A stretch of DNA of 8,158 bases from Negativicutes bacterium (GCA_018058445.1 JAGOZY010000029.1:1-8158), one strand, 5' to 3'. Positions 1 through 7,006 are shown, numbered from the stretch's first letter. The notes: generated by a model not told the origin, from the sequence alone. A program made the numbers and translations.

Positions 1-13
1 GCAAGTAAAACTA

Positions 14-78
14 AAAGAAGGGTCGTGAGGAAAAGCTTAAGACCCGGTCTCATCATGCTTTTCCTCACTCCCTTCTTT
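14..78 (-). terminator. Long hairpin, probable Rho-independent terminator of the mla-tolC operon
   Basis: An inverted repeat pairs 14-36 with 57-78: 12 base pairs, a small 2-by-1 internal loop (23-24 against 69), then 9 more pairs. The 20-base loop holds a second small hairpin (40-43 with 47-50). Read on the minus strand, the stem is followed by CTTTTAGTTTTAC, a T-rich tract as expected for an intrinsic terminator. It lies 43 bases past the tolC stop. The plus-strand side has a shorter T tract, so it could also stop transcription arriving from the left. The stem is longer than most terminators, so a copy of a dispersed palindromic repeat acting as terminator is an alternative. Confidence 0.7.
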
Positions 79-121
79 ACGTGACTATTTATCCTTCTCT
101 CATTATATAGGAATACCTAGT

Positions 122-1567
122 CTATTTTAAAGAACTTTCTTTTCGTAACTGTTCAATTTTTTTGTTTAGGATATCTTCCGGTAGAGGTTTGCGTTCTAAA
201 GCTGTTGCACTTTCGGGTCGCTCTGCATAAAGACCCATCGCTTTATCAAGGGCAGCACGACTGTTGTTGTAGTCGTAAAGCGCACTAACATTATTGGTTT
301 GAGCCGTGGTTAATGCAACTTGTGAATCAAGTACATCTAAGTTTGTCCCCACGCCAGCTGCATAACGGGCTTGGGCAATTTTATAGTCTTCTTCGGCTTG
401 AGATACCGCAACAGCACTGGTTTCAATTCGCTCCCGTGCTTCTTGCATATTTAGCCATGCTTCGCGGACTTCAAGCTCGACACCCTGGACAGTCAACTTA
501 TACTCTTCTTCGGCTTGAGTATGAGTTGCCATGGCTTCGCCCACTTTTCCTCGCGTATAAAAGCCATCAAAAAGATTCCATTTTACGGTTCCACGAACAT
601 TCCAGCCCATGTCATCCCAGCCTTGCCAATTGTTCCCTTCGTCGCTGCGACCATAGCCAGTAGAAACGGTTACCGTTGGCAGATACCCACTCCGAGCCCC
701 TTTAACACTCGCTTCAGCAGCGTTTATGCTAGATTCAGCCTTATGAATTTCCGGACGATGGATCTTTGCATAATCAATGGACTCTCGAATTTTTCGGTCA
801 TCAGGGATATAGCTAAGATCATCTTTTAAAACAAGCTTTGTGTCCATCGGTATCCAAATCAAGCTAGCAAGTTGTGCGTAAGCGAGATCACGAACATTTC
901 TTGCTTTAATAAACTCTTGACGGGCATTGGCTACTTCTACTTCTGAACGAAGAACATCTGCTTTCGCCACAATTCCAACTTCGTATTGAAGGCTGACATT
1001 TTTCAAATGCTCCTCAAGTCTTGCGACGGATTCTTCCGCAACTTCGGTCTGTTTTTCGCCCTGTAGGACTCCAAAATAAGCTTGAGTCGTATCTAGCTTA
1101 AGCTGCTGCTCGGCCTGAAGGACTCCATAAGTCTGTCCTAAGTAATTTTCTTTGGCTTGCTTCACAGCGGCTTGTGTGGATCCGCCATTATAGACAGTCC
1201 AGCTCAAGGCCAATTGATTATCAAAGCCATTATTAATCATCGTGCCAACTGTGGAATTTTCCGTGCGAACACGGGCTGCGTCATAGGTATATCCAAGCGT
1301 AGGCCAATAGCCTGCGCGAGCTTGCTGAATTCTACGATTTGCCGCTTGTCTTGCTGCATCTGCACTGGTTAGTTTCGGATTATTTCCCATAGCAAGAACA
1401 AGTGCGTCATCTAAAGTAAGTTCAAGTGTACCGGCATTTACCGAGTCTTGATAGCTCATTTCTATCGCTTCACCAGTAGGCACCTCGGCCGCATAAGTTT
1501 CAGCTGTCGCTGTAGATAGTACAGTAAGTGCAACGAGCATTTTCATTTTCCAGGATCTTTTCAACAT
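122..1567 (-). CDS. tolC: TolC-family outer-membrane efflux protein
   Basis: 481-residue outer-membrane channel subunit; the family forms trimers with a 12-stranded barrel in the outer membrane and a long alpha-helical periplasmic tunnel. Residues 1-26 are a signal peptide (basic start, hydrophobic core, TYA-AEV cleavage site). Two OEP repeats follow, about 50-240 and 260-445, and the internal duplication is visible: ARAGYWPTLGYTYD (83-96) matches ARSGYLPTVTVSTGYG (291-306), LSWTVYNGG (121-129) matches VKWNLFDGF (328-336), and YEVGIVAKADVL (195-206) matches YAAGVGTNLDVL (402-413). Length is normal for the family. The start is supported by AAAGGAGG nine bases upstream. It is the last gene of the run, 39 bases after mlaD, before the 14-78 hairpin. 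No membrane fusion protein or RND pump is adjacent, so its partner is unknown; co-transcription with Mla suggests a role in envelope lipid balance or simply co-regulated outer-membrane biogenesis. Family call is very sure; the specific symbol is by family only. Confidence 0.93.
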   Translation of the reverse strand: MLKRSWKMKMLVALTVLSTATAETYAAEVPTGEAIEMSYQDSVNAGTLELTLDDALVLAMGNNPKLTSADAARQAANRRIQQARAGYWPTLGYTYDAARVRTENSTVGTMINNGFDNQLALSWTVYNGGSTQAAVKQAKENYLGQTYGVLQAEQQLKLDTTQAYFGVLQGEKQTEVAEESVARLEEHLKNVSLQYEVGIVAKADVLRSEVEVANARQEFIKARNVRDLAYAQLASLIWIPMDTKLVLKDDLSYIPDDRKIRESIDYAKIHRPEIHKAESSINAAEASVKGARSGYLPTVTVSTGYGRSDEGNNWQGWDDMGWNVRGTVKWNLFDGFYTRGKVGEAMATHTQAEEEYKLTVQGVELEVREAWLNMQEARERIETSAVAVSQAEEDYKIAQARYAAGVGTNLDVLDSQVALTTAQTNNVSALYDYNNSRAALDKAMGLYAERPESATALERKPLPEDILNKKIEQLRKESSLK

Positions 1568-1606
1568 CTTGGGGTTCCTCCTTTTATCAGTCCAGAATTC
1601 CTCAGA

Positions 1607-2947
1607 TTAAAAATTTTGACGAACCCCTAAGTAAGTAGAGGTTGCGCGACGCCGACCGTACACTTGGGCATAAATGGAAGTATCATCACCAATCGCTGCC
1701 TCGCCTCTCGCCCGCCAATGAAAATCATTCGGGTCATATCCGTCCAGGCTAAATTTAAGCCAGTCTGTCGCCTGCCAATCCACACCGGCTCCGAGCTTTG
1801 ACTCGAAAATTCCCGCTCGGTAACTAAATGCCCCTACTCGTCTGCCACCTTGGAATAACACGTGATTATCTTCACCGATATCTTGTACGCCCATTCGCAC
1901 AAATCGACTATTCCCTATAGTAATATCTGCGTCTCCTCGCCAGTTTCTTTCGTCAGGCGAGTAGCTGAGCTCCAACCCTCCTTGAAAGAACTTCGGAGCT
2001 GCCGAAGTTGGTTTTCCTTTCGCAGCCGGATTATTGGGATCTTGAGTCGATTGGGTCGGCTGACTGCGTCCGCCACCTAAGATACGATTGATTCGACTAC
2101 TCGCATCATTGGCATTTTGCAGCGTTTGCTGTACATTTTCGATTGTCGCCGGATCTGTTGCAACCTTTTCAACTGCCGCAGTAATGTTATCCATTCGATG
2201 GACGACACTTTGCATATCTCGAAGCATCAGTTTGATCTCTTCTGCCGTCTTCCCATCATCTGCCACAGTCGTCAACATATCGTCCGCAGTTCGAACCAAA
2301 CGTTTCATATCCTCTGATGTAGCTCGCAAATTAGAAACAATTGCCCGAACGTCAGCTTCGCTGCCTGTACTCATCCGATTAACGCTTTCACTGGCAACTC
2401 GCAGATTTTCACTGATGACGCCTAAATTAATCATCGTCATCTGAATCGCTGCTTTTGTTTCTTCTGCACCGACAATATCGTTGAAATTAACAACTACAGA
2501 TTCTAAATTCTCTAGAACCCTTGTCGCCGAAGCCATCATCGCATCTACGCTGGGTGCGGGTACACCCGTCACCATAGTGCCGGGTTTGAGAAACTCATCG
2601 GTTGGATTGGTAGGCGGATAAATGCCCACATAGCGAGTCCCCATCAGTCCTTCAAGCCCTAGAGAAAAATAAGAGCCGACCGGTACTTTCACTCCTGGAT
2701 TCACCCGAACTACTGCTTCCACGCCATTGGGGAGTAGATTAATCGCTTCAACCCGTCCAGCTTGAACCCCTGCATAACGAAGCTGATTACCGATAGCAAG
2801 ACCATCGGCTGTTTCAAAGAATATTTTTAACGTATACCCTTTAGGTCCACCGATTTCGACTCGGTTAATAAAAAGACCTATCGCAAGAATTAAAGCCAGA
2901 CCGATCAGTGTAAATAGTCCAACTCTTGCTTCATCGTTCAGCTTCAT
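1607..2947 (-). CDS. mlaD: MlaD-like MCE protein fused to a C-terminal putative outer-membrane beta-barrel
   Basis: 446-residue MCE protein, the substrate-binding component of the Mla lipid transporter. Residues 8-28 are one N-terminal transmembrane helix anchoring it in the inner membrane. The MCE domain covers about 38-114, with typical GLAIGNQLRYAGVQAGRVEAI (starting at 49) and GLMGTRYVGIYP (100-111) segments. Residues 132-290 are predicted long helices rich in Ala, Ser, Asn and Met, of the type that builds MCE needles. Residues 291-318 are a Gln/Pro/Ser/Thr linker. Residues 319-446 alternate polar and hydrophobic residues in short strands broken by turns, and end in Tyr-Leu-Gly-Val-Arg-Gln-Asn-Phe, a C-terminal Phe like a BAM recognition signal. 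E. coli MlaD is under 200 residues and lacks everything after the MCE domain and a short helix. The ATG overlaps the mlaF stop by four bases (2944-2947), with GGAGG upstream, implying coupled translation. Family call is sure; the barrel is inferred from strand pattern and from the same architecture known in Veillonella. Confidence 0.93.
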   Translation of the reverse strand: MKLNDEARVGLFTLIGLALILAIGLFINRVEIGGPKGYTLKIFFETADGLAIGNQLRYAGVQAGRVEAINLLPNGVEAVVRVNPGVKVPVGSYFSLGLEGLMGTRYVGIYPPTNPTDEFLKPGTMVTGVPAPSVDAMMASATRVLENLESVVVNFNDIVGAEETKAAIQMTMINLGVISENLRVASESVNRMSTGSEADVRAIVSNLRATSEDMKRLVRTADDMLTTVADDGKTAEEIKLMLRDMQSVVHRMDNITAAVEKVATDPATIENVQQTLQNANDASSRINRILGGGRSQPTQSTQDPNNPAAKGKPTSAAPKFFQGGLELSYSPDERNWRGDADITIGNSRFVRMGVQDIGEDNHVLFQGGRRVGAFSYRAGIFESKLGAGVDWQATDWLKFSLDGYDPNDFHWRARGEAAIGDDTSIYAQVYGRRRATSTYLGVRQNF

Positions 2948-3720
2948 GAATCTGCCCCTCCTATCGTAATTCCAGTTCCTAATTCGATAAACTGCCGTAC
3001 CTCGGGCACCGAGCTTTTAAAGAATTCTTCTTTGGGGGCAAGTTCGATGAGCTTCCCCTCATTTAGCATCGCTACTCGATCCGCCATCCGATATACACTG
3101 CTCATATCATGAGTGACCACGATCGAAGTAACCCCTAGCTCTTTTTGCGTCTTTGTAATCAGTTGATCAATTTGATAGGAAATCACTGGGTCAAGACCTG
3201 AAGTCGGCTCATCGTAGAGAACAAGTGGGGGATTCGCCGCAACGGCTCTTGCAAGTCCTACTCGTTTTTTCATTCCGCCGGATAGCTCCGAAGGCATTGT
3301 CTTTTCATATCCTTCAAGCCCCACCAATCGGAGTTTCTCTGCAACAATCGCCGCAACACTTTCTTGTGAAAGTTTTTCATGCTCCCTGAGGGCAAAAGCG
3401 ACGTTATCGCCGACGCTCATCGAATCAAAAAGCGCAGAATACTGGAAAACCATCCCCATTTTTAGCCGTAGTTCATTCAGCTGACTTTTATCAAGGTCTG
3501 CTACATTTTTTCCTTCAACAAGAATGCGTCCCTTGGTTGGTTTTAAAAGACCTATCGTCAAACGTAGCAAAGTGCTTTTTCCTGTGCCCGATGGGCCAAT
3601 AACAGCCAAAGTCTCTCCTTGATAAACATTAAAAGTAACACCTTTCAGAATTTCCTTAGTCCCGAAGGAAAGATAGACATCTTCATATTGGATTACAATT
3701 GGTTTTTTCGACTGTTCCAT
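2944..3720 (-). CDS. mlaF: MlaF-like ABC transporter ATPase
   Basis: 258-residue cytoplasmic ATPase that drives the MlaE permease by ATP hydrolysis. All motifs are intact: Walker A GPSGTGKS (42-49), Q-loop Gln93 in VFQYSALFDS, signature LSGGM (146-150), Walker B LVLYDE (166-171), D-loop SGLD (174-177) and H-loop His204 in VTHD. The Q-loop context FQ.ALFDSM and the signature followed by KKRVGLARA are typical of the MlaF/Mkl group rather than of importers or drug exporters. The length is slightly short of E. coli MlaF, with a C-terminal tail (about 235-258) that in the family reaches over the partner subunit. The start has AAGGAGG five bases upstream. It sits between mlaE and mlaD and overlaps mlaD by four bases. 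No MlaB (STAS) gene, which stabilises MlaF in E. coli, is found here. Confidence 0.95.
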   Translation of the reverse strand: MEQSKKPIVIQYEDVYLSFGTKEILKGVTFNVYQGETLAVIGPSGTGKSTLLRLTIGLLKPTKGRILVEGKNVADLDKSQLNELRLKMGMVFQYSALFDSMSVGDNVAFALREHEKLSQESVAAIVAEKLRLVGLEGYEKTMPSELSGGMKKRVGLARAVAANPPLVLYDEPTSGLDPVISYQIDQLITKTQKELGVTSIVVTHDMSSVYRMADRVAMLNEGKLIELAPKEEFFKSSVPEVRQFIELGTGITIGGADS

Positions 3721-3767
3721 CGGTTCCTCCTTGAAGATTAAGATTTATTATCAAGTAGATTTAATTT

Positions 3768-4532
3768 TTAAAATAAAAGAACCGTCAAGAAGTAGTTGCA
3801 TATAAAGATCAGCATAATTGAGACAACCACTGATTCAGTCGTCGCCCTACCCACTCCTTCAGCACCTGGCGCTGCATGAATTCCTTTATAACAACCAACT
3901 AAAGCAATAATTCCACCAAAGAAAAATCCTTTAATGATTCCTGCTGTTAGATCATCTGTCGCTGTAAGAAGTTGAATGGAATCTAAAAAAATCTGACCGG
4001 TAATATCTGTGTAATTAACAGAGACAAAGTAGCCACCGAGTGTGCCAATTGCCACAGAAAAGCCGATAAGAATCGGCAGCATGCACACGCAGGCAATCAG
4101 TCTTGGGAGAACCAAATAGGATACCGGCGGCGAGGCCATCACTTCAAGCGCATCAAGTTGTTCGGTAACTTTCATCGAACCCAGTTCAGCGGTGATTGCA
4201 GCACCCACTCGTCCGGCGACGGTAATCCCCGTAAGAACTGGCCCAAGCTCCCGCCCCATCGAAATAAAGATCATTCCCCCAAGAGCACTTTGAGCGCCAT
4301 ATTTGACAAACTCATGTGCAAGTTGATAAGTCATCACCATTCCGGTAAAGAGTGATATCGTCAAAACAATGATCAACGAATTCACTCCCAAAAGAGAGGC
4401 TTGATGCAAAGTTCTACCTAAATGAAATTTGCCGATCGAGCAGATCGTTTCCCAAGTCAAGCGAGTAAAAGCGCCTAAACTGCTTAAATAGGAAATCGTC
4501 ACTTGACCAATAGGTGTGAGAAAACGATTCAT
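3768..4532 (-). CDS. mlaE: MlaE-like ABC transporter permease
   Basis: 254-residue integral inner-membrane permease of the MlaE (DUF140) family, forming the dimeric transmembrane core of the lipid transporter with MlaF below and the MlaD hexamer above. The family hallmark is present at 91-131: MGRELGPVLTGITVAGRVG, then the AAITAELGSMKVTEQLDALEVM stretch carrying the coupling segment that docks on the ATPase. Hydrophobic spans are seen at about 48-70, 84-104, 138-170, 196-216 and 232-254, and the N-terminal 15-45 region resembles the amphipathic interfacial helix of MlaE. The length is normal (E. coli MlaE is about 260). The ATG at 4532 is preceded by AAAGGAGGTTT at nine bases. It lies 28 bases after the S55-family gene and 47 before mlaF, consistent with one transcript. 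Nothing is missing or unusual in the sequence. Confidence 0.95.
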   Translation of the reverse strand: MNRFLTPIGQVTISYLSSLGAFTRLTWETICSIGKFHLGRTLHQASLLGVNSLIIVLTISLFTGMVMTYQLAHEFVKYGAQSALGGMIFISMGRELGPVLTGITVAGRVGAAITAELGSMKVTEQLDALEVMASPPVSYLVLPRLIACVCMLPILIGFSVAIGTLGGYFVSVNYTDITGQIFLDSIQLLTATDDLTAGIIKGFFFGGIIALVGCYKGIHAAPGAEGVGRATTESVVVSIMLIFICNYFLTVLLF

Positions 4533-4560
4533 TTATCCAAACCTCCTTTGCTTCAAGATC

Positions 4561-6537
4561 TCATTTCTTCACTTCCAAAAGAATCTCAAAATCGCCATCC
4601 ATAATCCAAGGCATTTCTTTTCTCGTCTTATTAGGATTCGTTAAAATAGGCGTTTCACCTTGTTTTACACTAATGAGATCTCCGGCAGCTTCTTGCTTAG
4701 TTGTTTCTTCTGGCAAATCTGTATTTTTTGGAAGGCTCCAATCATATTCTGGATTTCGCTTTAGAGGGAGCGGATAACTTTCTAAGATCAGCTCTTGATT
4801 TCGGTCTAAGTCTAAGTAGGTTCGGGTAAGTTCATCTAAGTTCGTTGGAATTAACCATTTTGTTTCAGCAAAGGTGATCATCTGGCCAATGACTTCTGGC
4901 GGCAAGTTATCTAGATAGCCACGACTTGCTCCACCACGTACGATCAATACCCAAGGTCCTGGCGCCGCGTCTGGTGGAATTTGATAAGTCATTCGCTCTA
5001 CATAACGAGGCTTTCTAAAAGGTTGAATTTGAATTTCAACGCCAATTGTTTCTCCAGGCTTCACACGGTCTTTTGTAGTTCGCGCTTGGATCACTTTGGC
5101 GACTTGTCTTTCATTGGTAATATCAACAACAACGTCGACTTCGTCAATTTGTACTTTTTCAAAAGGATTAAAAGCAAGTAGATGTAAAAAATCACTTAGC
5201 TCAGCAATAGAAACTTCGCTTACTCTTTCGCTGCTGTAGAAAAAATTCTCTCGAGTAATTTCACCGCCGGGTAAACCTTCTGCTTTTATTTTCATCTGAA
5301 CTCGTGCGGTTCCGCCACCTTCACGATCCAGCACTTTATCAATCCCACTATAAACGCTCACAGGGATTAAACTAGATTGAAGGCGCTCATCTTGTATCAC
5401 TTGAAGGTTTAGAGTTTTTTCTCGTGCTTCGGAAAGATCACGAACTTTTACATTAGTGGCTGTCACAGAAGGAAAAGTACCAATCAAACCGCTAATCCCA
5501 GCTGACCGATCTTGATCGACCCGGCCGACTGGTGTTCCGATTGTCCCAAGTTTAAAAGCTGATTGCAGGCTAGGAATTACCCCTTGGATACTCACATTAG
5601 TCATATAATAATTGGTTTGGCCCTTTTGCATAAAAGGATGACCAAAAGCGATCACTTGGTTATCCTCCACCCAGGTGACCGTGCCAATCGCGCCCATACT
5701 GACATCGCCTCGAACTAACTGCACGCCAACAGATCCGCCAGTCTCAAGAGCTCCATAGTCATCACCCCAACCTCCTCCACTTTCATAAGGGACAAGGTTA
5801 TAAGGTGAAAGCTCTTTTTTGAGCATTTCCATCGCTCTTGGAGTCAAACCACTCACCATAATCGGGGTTGAAATCGGCCGCATACCCTCTTTAGGGAGAG
5901 TCACTTCTGGTAATTGAGTCGTTACTTTCTCATGGGCTGCTTCTAAAATTACCTCTTCGTTTGAATCTTTAGCGGAGCTCTGATTTTCTTCTTCAGATCC
6001 CTGATCTTCTTTTTTCTTCGTTGGAATCACTTGCAAAATTTCTTTTGCTCTTTCTTCCTCAAGCTCTCGTGGATTCATCATCACTTCCCACTGGTCCAGC
6101 GAAATCGTTTTTCGTGGCGGTAGTGGCGACTTTGGAAGATTCCACAAGTTGATCATATCTGCCGCAGGGGTCAGAAGGCCAAGCCGTGCATCGGCAAAAC
6201 CCCAACCATAAGCAACCGCACCAACCAATTTTCCATCAACAAAAACCGGGCTGCCACTCATTCCTTGAGCAATCCCACCCGTTTTATCAATCAATGGTCC
6301 CGAGACGCGAACTAAAATCAAATCGCCTGCCGGTCCCTGCTGTTTAAGAATTCCTAAGATTTCAACATCAAATTTTTCAATCGTAGTTCCCTGAACAACG
6401 GTTTTTCCAATTCCAGTCATTCCCGCTTTAAGCTCTGAAACTGGAAAAACCGGTGGAGCACTTTGCCCCACCGGAAGCCCAGCTAAAAAAATCAAGGAAA
6501 GTAATCCACTTAAGAATATCGCCTTTAATCGATTCAT
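4561..6537 (-). CDS. SpoIVB-like peptidase S55 domain protein, secreted or membrane-anchored
   Basis: 658-residue exported protein with an N-terminal signal peptide or anchor (1-27, hydrophobic 6-22). Residues 32-135 hold an S55-type segment: VSELKAGMTGIGKTVVQG, FDVEILGIL, then LVRVSGPLIDKTGGIAQG running into MSGSPVFVDGKLVGAVAYG. Ser94 and Ser96 in GMSGSPV match the SpoIVB catalytic serine box, and Asp84 lies just before it. Residues about 155-218 are a highly charged Glu/Lys/Gln/Ser linker, probably disordered. Residues 268-365 contain VQLVRGDVSMGAIGTVTWVE and IAFGHPF, where His300 matches the SpoIVB catalytic His, and SAFKLGTIGTPVGRVDQDR. Residues 380-600 look beta-rich and unassigned. I see no PDZ domain. 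The Ser box precedes the His box, the opposite of B. subtilis SpoIVB, so a sporulation sigma-K checkpoint role is not implied. GGGAG six bases upstream supports this ATG. It heads the mla-tolC run; role in envelope lipid or protein quality control is inference only. Peptidase activity is untested. Confidence 0.88.
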   Translation of the reverse strand: MNRLKAIFLSGLLSLIFLAGLPVGQSAPPVFPVSELKAGMTGIGKTVVQGTTIEKFDVEILGILKQQGPAGDLILVRVSGPLIDKTGGIAQGMSGSPVFVDGKLVGAVAYGWGFADARLGLLTPAADMINLWNLPKSPLPPRKTISLDQWEVMMNPRELEEERAKEILQVIPTKKKEDQGSEEENQSSAKDSNEEVILEAAHEKVTTQLPEVTLPKEGMRPISTPIMVSGLTPRAMEMLKKELSPYNLVPYESGGGWGDDYGALETGGSVGVQLVRGDVSMGAIGTVTWVEDNQVIAFGHPFMQKGQTNYYMTNVSIQGVIPSLQSAFKLGTIGTPVGRVDQDRSAGISGLIGTFPSVTATNVKVRDLSEAREKTLNLQVIQDERLQSSLIPVSVYSGIDKVLDREGGGTARVQMKIKAEGLPGGEITRENFFYSSERVSEVSIAELSDFLHLLAFNPFEKVQIDEVDVVVDITNERQVAKVIQARTTKDRVKPGETIGVEIQIQPFRKPRYVERMTYQIPPDAAPGPWVLIVRGGASRGYLDNLPPEVIGQMITFAETKWLIPTNLDELTRTYLDLDRNQELILESYPLPLKRNPEYDWSLPKNTDLPEETTKQEAAGDLISVKQGETPILTNPNKTRKEMPWIMDGDFEILLEVKK

Positions 6538-6557
6538 CGCTATCTCCCGTTCATTGA

Positions 6558-6586
6558 TCTTCGTCCAGTCTAGCTATCTACGAAGA
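6558..6586. repeat. 7-base inverted repeat overlapping the candidate -10 region
   Basis: TCTTCGT (6558-6564) and ACGAAGA (6580-6586) are exact reverse complements separated by 15 bases. The pair flanks the candidate -10 and transcription start of the S55 gene. It could be an operator half-site pair or a small leader hairpin. A 7-base pair at this spacing can occur by chance, so the functional call is weak. Confidence 0.3.
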
Positions 6587-6605
6587 AACCAGTTTTAATT
6601 TTCAA
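6575..6605 (-). promoter_or_regulatory. Candidate sigma-A-type promoter of the S55-mla-tolC operon
   Basis: On the minus strand TTGAAA (6605-6600) could be a -35 element and TAGATA (6580-6575) a -10 element. The spacer is 19 bases, longer than ideal, which makes the call weak. It lies between the hairpin at 6624-6660 and the S55 gene start, which is where a promoter for the five-gene run is expected; the implied leader is about 30 bases. Confidence 0.35.
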
Positions 6606-6623
6606 GTTTTCCCTGATAGAAGG

Positions 6624-6660
6624 AAAGCGGCGTCAAAGATTTTTGCTTTTTCGCCGCTTT
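6624..6660 (-). terminator. Hairpin, probable terminator after the 104-residue gene
   Basis: AAAGCGGCG (6624-6632) pairs perfectly with CGCCGCTTT (6652-6660), giving nine pairs, with a further four-pair inner stem (6635-6638 with 6646-6649) around a seven-base loop. It begins five bases after the stop of the 104-residue gene. On the minus strand the stem is followed by CCTTCTATC, pyrimidine-rich but not a real T run, so termination may be partial. Confidence 0.55.
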
Positions 6661-6665
6661 AGGTT

Positions 6666-6980
6666 TTAAAGTTTTGCAGGTTCGACTCGAACTACAATTG
6701 CCCCAGTCTTAACCATACTTCCTGGCGTTACTAGCACTTCTGCTACAACTCCACTAACTTTTGCTCTTGAGGTCGGAGCCACTCCCACCAACGTTTCTAC
6801 ATTTACGAGAACGTCTCCTTCTCTTACCTGAGTTCCTACTGTTACCAGCCCTTGTGAGGACACTCGTCCACTTAATACTGCTGGGTGATCAACCAGCCCA
6901 TATGAATTTGCTGCAACGGCTACCCCAGTTGCCATAAGCAAAAATAATCCAACTAGCCATAGGCTCCATTTTTTCTTCAT
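6666..6980 (-). CDS. Small secreted biotinyl/lipoyl-like barrel-sandwich protein
   Basis: 104-residue protein. Residues 1-24 form a signal peptide or membrane anchor (MKKK start, hydrophobic 6-22, plausible cleavage at AVA-A or VAA-N). The rest, 35-101, resembles one biotinyl/lipoyl barrel-sandwich domain in two similar halves: VGTQVREGDVLVNVET (48-63) and VTPGSMVKTGAIVVRVE (84-100), joined by VAPTSRAKVSGVV. These are the G..V..GD.L and G.V..G..V..G segments of biotinyl domains and of HlyD-type membrane fusion proteins. The lysine of the usual E-A-M-K-M modification motif is absent; the matching stretch reads ETLVGV. So it is probably not a biotin or lipoate carrier, and it lacks the coiled coil and beta-barrel of a membrane fusion protein. 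GGAGGT six bases upstream of the ATG supports the start. It has its own promoter and a hairpin directly after it. Function unknown; an extracytoplasmic binding or adaptor role is possible. Confidence 0.8.
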   Translation of the reverse strand: MKKKWSLWLVGLFLLMATGVAVAANSYGLVDHPAVLSGRVSSQGLVTVGTQVREGDVLVNVETLVGVAPTSRAKVSGVVAEVLVTPGSMVKTGAIVVRVEPAKL

Positions 6981-7006
6981 GGTGCCACCTCCGTTCTCCT
7001 AGGGAT

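Noticed and set aside
387..519. A 16-base direct repeat (387-402 and 504-519) inside tolC
   Set aside because: Both copies encode the similar coiled-coil segments QAEEDYK and QAEEEYK of the second OEP repeat, so it is explained by protein-level periodicity and not by a mobile or regulatory repeat.
313..829. Plus-strand open frames opposite tolC
   Set aside because: They lie wholly antisense to a clear TolC gene, show no recognisable protein pattern and no ribosome-binding site; they are shadow frames. The same applies to plus-strand frames at 1157-1372, 1862-2444, 4158-4355 and 4981-5181.
2944..4532. Drug or polysaccharide export ABC transporter
   Set aside because: The permease has the MlaE family hallmark rather than an ABC-2 or exporter pattern, and the MCE-domain partner directly follows, which fixes the assignment as a lipid (Mla-type) system.
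4561..6537. Sporulation protein SpoIVB itself
   Set aside because: Only the S55 motif blocks match; their order is reversed, no PDZ domain is visible, the protein is longer than SpoIVB (about 426 residues) and the neighbours are envelope transport genes.
6666..6980. Biotin carboxyl carrier or glycine cleavage H-like cofactor carrier
   Set aside because: The modification lysine motif is missing and the protein has a signal peptide, placing it outside the cytoplasm where the ligases act.
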